A DNA stretch of 64,000 bases, from contig NZ_FXZD01000002.1 in NCBI RefSeq assembly GCF_900169145.1, positions 1 through 64,000 of the forward strand, in the 5' to 3' direction. Position 1 is the stretch's first letter; each line of letters starts with the position of its first letter. Shown piece after piece: positions 61,662 through 64,000 of this stretch. Source of the stretch: Brevibacterium antiquum CNRZ 918. Its GTDB lineage: Bacteria; Actinomycetota; Actinomycetes; Actinomycetales; Brevibacteriaceae. The position numbers and the translations under genes are program-made. The notes under the pieces are model-generated. The model did no database searches and was not told where the DNA came from. It saw only the letters and a list, made by a program, of their open reading frames with translations.

Positions 61662-62831
61662 TCACGCCCACCCGACAACGAGCCGGGCCGCCTCGGCGGG
61701 GATCATCGGGTCCACCCCGGTCAGGTCGGCGAACCGGCGCAGACGGTTGGCCACGGTGTTGCGGTGGCAGAACAGCTCGGCGGCACTCGCTCCGATGCTG
61801 CCCGAGCGAAGATAGGTGTGCACGGCCTCGACGAGGCGCTCACGCTCGCCCGCCCCGCAGACGGCCAGCGCCCGCTCGACGTCGGTGACGATGGAGTTCC
61901 CCGCCGCGTTCAGCGCCTGAGCGGCCAGTCTGGCCCAGCCGCGCTCCCAGGTCATCGCGCCCACCTCGGCGGTTGTGAGCACCTGCGCCAGATCCCGAGC
62001 GGTCAGCGCTGACCTGCGCAGGGACCCGATTCCCGCGGCATTGACCAGACCCACCCGCGCCTCGGCGAGACGACGTTCGATCGTTGCCAGTCGTGGGCCG
62101 GAGAGCTCGGAGGATCGGGTGAAGGCAATGAGGACATCGCCGAGGTGGTGCGTGAACATGGTCCCGCCCGCGCGCTCATGGTCGGAGATGAGAACCCGCA
62201 GCGCCGAGGTGTCCTCACCGCGCGCGGCCACGACCAGCAGTGGACCTTCCGGATCGAGGCCCAGCGCCGAGGCGATCGTGGACAGGCGTTCGACCGTCGG
62301 ATTGAGATCGTCGAACAGTCCCGCGATGAGCCCCTGCCGAACCGAGGACTCCTCTTCCCGCATCCGCTGCTGCTCAGCCGTGTAGGCCTGCTGGACCTGG
62401 GAGACGTATTCGTCGACGGTGGAGAGCACAATCCCGGTGTGCCGGATGACGAGTTCCGCGTCGTCCTGCGTAGCGACCCTGGTCAGGGCCTCCCACAACA
62501 CATTGAAGTCGTGTCTGATCGCCGTCATCAATGCCTCGAGTGGGATCCCGGCGCGAGCGCGGGAGACTCCGACCTCGGTCGACACCGCGACCGGTCCGTC
62601 GAAGCCACCGGCTCGCAGACCCTCGACGAGGGACTGGAACGAAATGAGGCCTGTGCGCTGCAGCTCCGAGAGCGGGATCGGAGCGGGATCGTAGCCAGGC
62701 ACCCTGACGACCCGGGATAGGAACCGGTCGGTGAGCTGGTCAAGATCGAGGGCGTCAAGAAGTTCTATCCAGCGCTGATGGTCACCCGGCAGCGGCTGAT
62801 CCTTGAGCTGTCTCTCGTGCGTTGGCGGCAT
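61662..62831 (-). CDS. PucR/CdaR-type helix-turn-helix regulator
   Basis: The 389-residue protein has an N-terminal helical sensing region, a GGDEF-like middle domain (about 165-290) and the PucR C-terminal HTH with LFCHRNTVANRLRRFADLTGVDP. Members control purine, sugar-acid or amino acid use genes. It is divergent from the MHS-type transporter at 63003 across 171 bp, which is its probable target. That intergenic region holds no other gene. Confidence 0.93.
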   Translation of the reverse strand: MPPTHERQLKDQPLPGDHQRWIELLDALDLDQLTDRFLSRVVRVPGYDPAPIPLSELQRTGLISFQSLVEGLRAGGFDGPVAVSTEVGVSRARAGIPLEALMTAIRHDFNVLWEALTRVATQDDAELVIRHTGIVLSTVDEYVSQVQQAYTAEQQRMREEESSVRQGLIAGLFDDLNPTVERLSTIASALGLDPEGPLLVVAARGEDTSALRVLISDHERAGGTMFTHHLGDVLIAFTRSSELSGPRLATIERRLAEARVGLVNAAGIGSLRRSALTARDLAQVLTTAEVGAMTWERGWARLAAQALNAAGNSIVTDVERALAVCGAGERERLVEAVHTYLRSGSIGASAAELFCHRNTVANRLRRFADLTGVDPMIPAEAARLVVGWA

Positions 62832-63002
62832 CGTCCTAGACTATGTGCAGAAAGCTGTGCAGATGCACAATCGGCGATGGAGATCCCGGGGCAAATGATG
62901 CTCGAAATCGTGCGATCTCACTCTGTAGTGTTTTACGTTGCAGGTTGAATGCCCTACCGACAATGCCCTACTGACCCAGTCCTGCACTCGATGGAGAGAA
63001 AC

Positions 63003-64000
63003 ATGAGCCAGAACGACCCCACAGCTGCGGCGGAATACTCCGCCACCCAGGAACTCAGCATCAAGGACGCCAACAAGGTTGCGATCGGAGCCCTCCTGGG
63101 CACCGCGCTCGAATGGTACGACTTCTTCCTCTTCAGTGCCGCAGCGGCACTGGTCTTCAACGTTCAGTACTTCACCAGCGAAAGCGCCACCGCCGCCGCG
63201 ATGGCGTCCTTCGCCACCTTCGGCGTCGGCCTCGCAGCACGCCCGATCGGCGGACTCATCTTCGGTCGAATCGGAGACAAGGTCGGTCGACGCCAGGTCC
63301 TGATGGTCACGATCATCGGCATCGGCGTCGTCACGGGCCTCATCGGCGCACTGCCGACCTATGCGGCGATCGGCTTCGCAGCGCCGACCCTGCTGGTCCT
63401 GCTGCGCATCCTGCAGGGTCTGTTCGTCGGCGGCGAATGGTCGGGTGCGATGACCCTCGTCGTCGAGAACGCTCCACTGCACCTGCGCGCCCGCTACGCC
63501 GCGATCCCGCAGATCGGCTCGCCCATCGGCACGATCCTGTCCTCGGGCGGCTTCTTCATCATGACCTTGGTCCTGTCGCAGGACAGCTTCGCCGCCTGGG
63601 GCTGGCGCATCCCGTTCCTCGCCGCCATCCCACTCCTCCTCGTCGCCGTCTACATCCGCAGCCGTCTCGAAGAATCCCCGGTCTTCCGTCAGCTCGAAGA
63701 ATCCGGCGAGATCGAGAAAAGTCCGATCCGCACCACCTTCCGCGACAGCTGGAAGCAGATCATCGTCGGCATGGCAGCAGCTCTCCTCGGCGTCGGCGGC
63801 TTCTACCTCGTCACCGCCTTCTGCGTCTGGTACGGCGTCAACATCCTCGGCTACGACGATTCACTCCTCCTGCTGGGCAGCATGATCGCGGCCTTCGTAG
63901 AGATCTTCGTCCTCATCTGGGGCGGAGCCCTGGGAACCAAATACGGGGCCAGCAAGGTCATCCTCTGGGGCGGAGTCGCCTCGGCGGTGGTCTCTGTTCC
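63003..64000 (+). CDS. MHS-type MFS transporter (partial, runs off the window)
   Basis: The first 332 residues are visible. ALLGTALEWYDFFLFSAAAALVF at helix 1, RPIGGLIFGRIGDKVGRRQVL as A-motif and LRILQGLFVGGEWSGAMTLV are typical of metabolite:H+ symporters (shikimate, proline/betaine or citrate carriers). GGAGAG precedes the ATG. The divergent PucR gene is its likely regulator. It is an intact relative of the broken MFS gene at 35275, but not an identical copy. The 3' end lies beyond the window. Confidence 0.92.
   Translation, partial: MSQNDPTAAAEYSATQELSIKDANKVAIGALLGTALEWYDFFLFSAAAALVFNVQYFTSESATAAAMASFATFGVGLAARPIGGLIFGRIGDKVGRRQVLMVTIIGIGVVTGLIGALPTYAAIGFAAPTLLVLLRILQGLFVGGEWSGAMTLVVENAPLHLRARYAAIPQIGSPIGTILSSGGFFIMTLVLSQDSFAAWGWRIPFLAAIPLLLVAVYIRSRLEESPVFRQLEESGEIEKSPIRTTFRDSWKQIIVGMAAALLGVGGFYLVTAFCVWYGVNILGYDDSLLLLGSMIAAFVEIFVLIWGGALGTKYGASKVILWGGVASAVVSV

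Overview
The window is about 64 kb of high-GC actinobacterial chromosome. The first 334 bases are the 5' end of a 16S rRNA gene on the minus strand. Its sequence, the ECF sigma/RskA pair, the Spa-type sortase pilus, the PucR and DUF222/HNH families and several probable leaderless starts all point to an actinobacterium, most likely Brevibacterium or a close relative. The genus is my recollection of 16S and gene content, not a database result.

Layout. 0-1.1 kb: 16S start, leader and rRNA promoter. 1.1-11.8 kb: housekeeping and stress genes (recQ, a VOC protein, three OsmC-family proteins, a CPBP protease, Lrp regulator/kynureninase, an MFS exporter, an isochorismatase-like hydrolase, a PPK2 polyphosphate kinase, a TRIC channel). 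11.9-16.2 kb: a SigK-type envelope regulon (membrane molybdopterin oxidoreductase, fasciclin lipoprotein, sigK, rskA) with two near-identical SigK-like promoters. 16.3-21.3 kb: a NarL-type two-component system and a large LuxR regulator. 21.3-26.1 kb: a three-gene sortase/pilin operon on the minus strand. 26.4-31.0 kb: two ABC-2 export systems flanking a response-regulator remnant and a GNAT gene. 31.2-37.1 kb: an AlaA-like aminotransferase, LysR regulator, Orn/Lys/Arg decarboxylase, a broken MFS gene and a GntR regulator. 37.2-45.8 kb: a catabolic island whose parts fit breakdown of proline betaine or a related N-methylated proline (Rieske oxygenase plus reductase, N-methylproline-demethylase-like flavoprotein, proline racemase family enzyme, ornithine-cyclodeaminase family reductase, LysR and GntR regulators, remnant APC permease). 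45.9-50.3 kb: two divergent membrane proteins with disordered Pro/Gly/Gln-rich N-termini that I cannot assign. 50.3-54.2 kb: D-serine ammonia-lyase, then a DtxR/IdeR-controlled iron region (siderophore-binding lipoprotein, siderophore-interacting reductase). 54.4-64 kb: a DUF222/HNH protein, an MFS plus D-lactate/glycolate-type oxidase operon, a SulP transporter with a divergent MerR regulator, and a PucR regulator divergent from an MHS-type transporter that runs off the end.

Strongest observations: a matched pair of SigK-like promoters (CCATCC, 15 bp, CCGAAT/GCGAAT), one probably giving a leaderless transcript; a frame-independent, over-represented 10-mer GCCGAGGYGG (34 copies by my reading); a 29-bp palindrome covering the start codon of the LysR gene of the betaine island; and three decayed genes (MFS, APC permease, response regulator) beside intact catabolic or transport genes.
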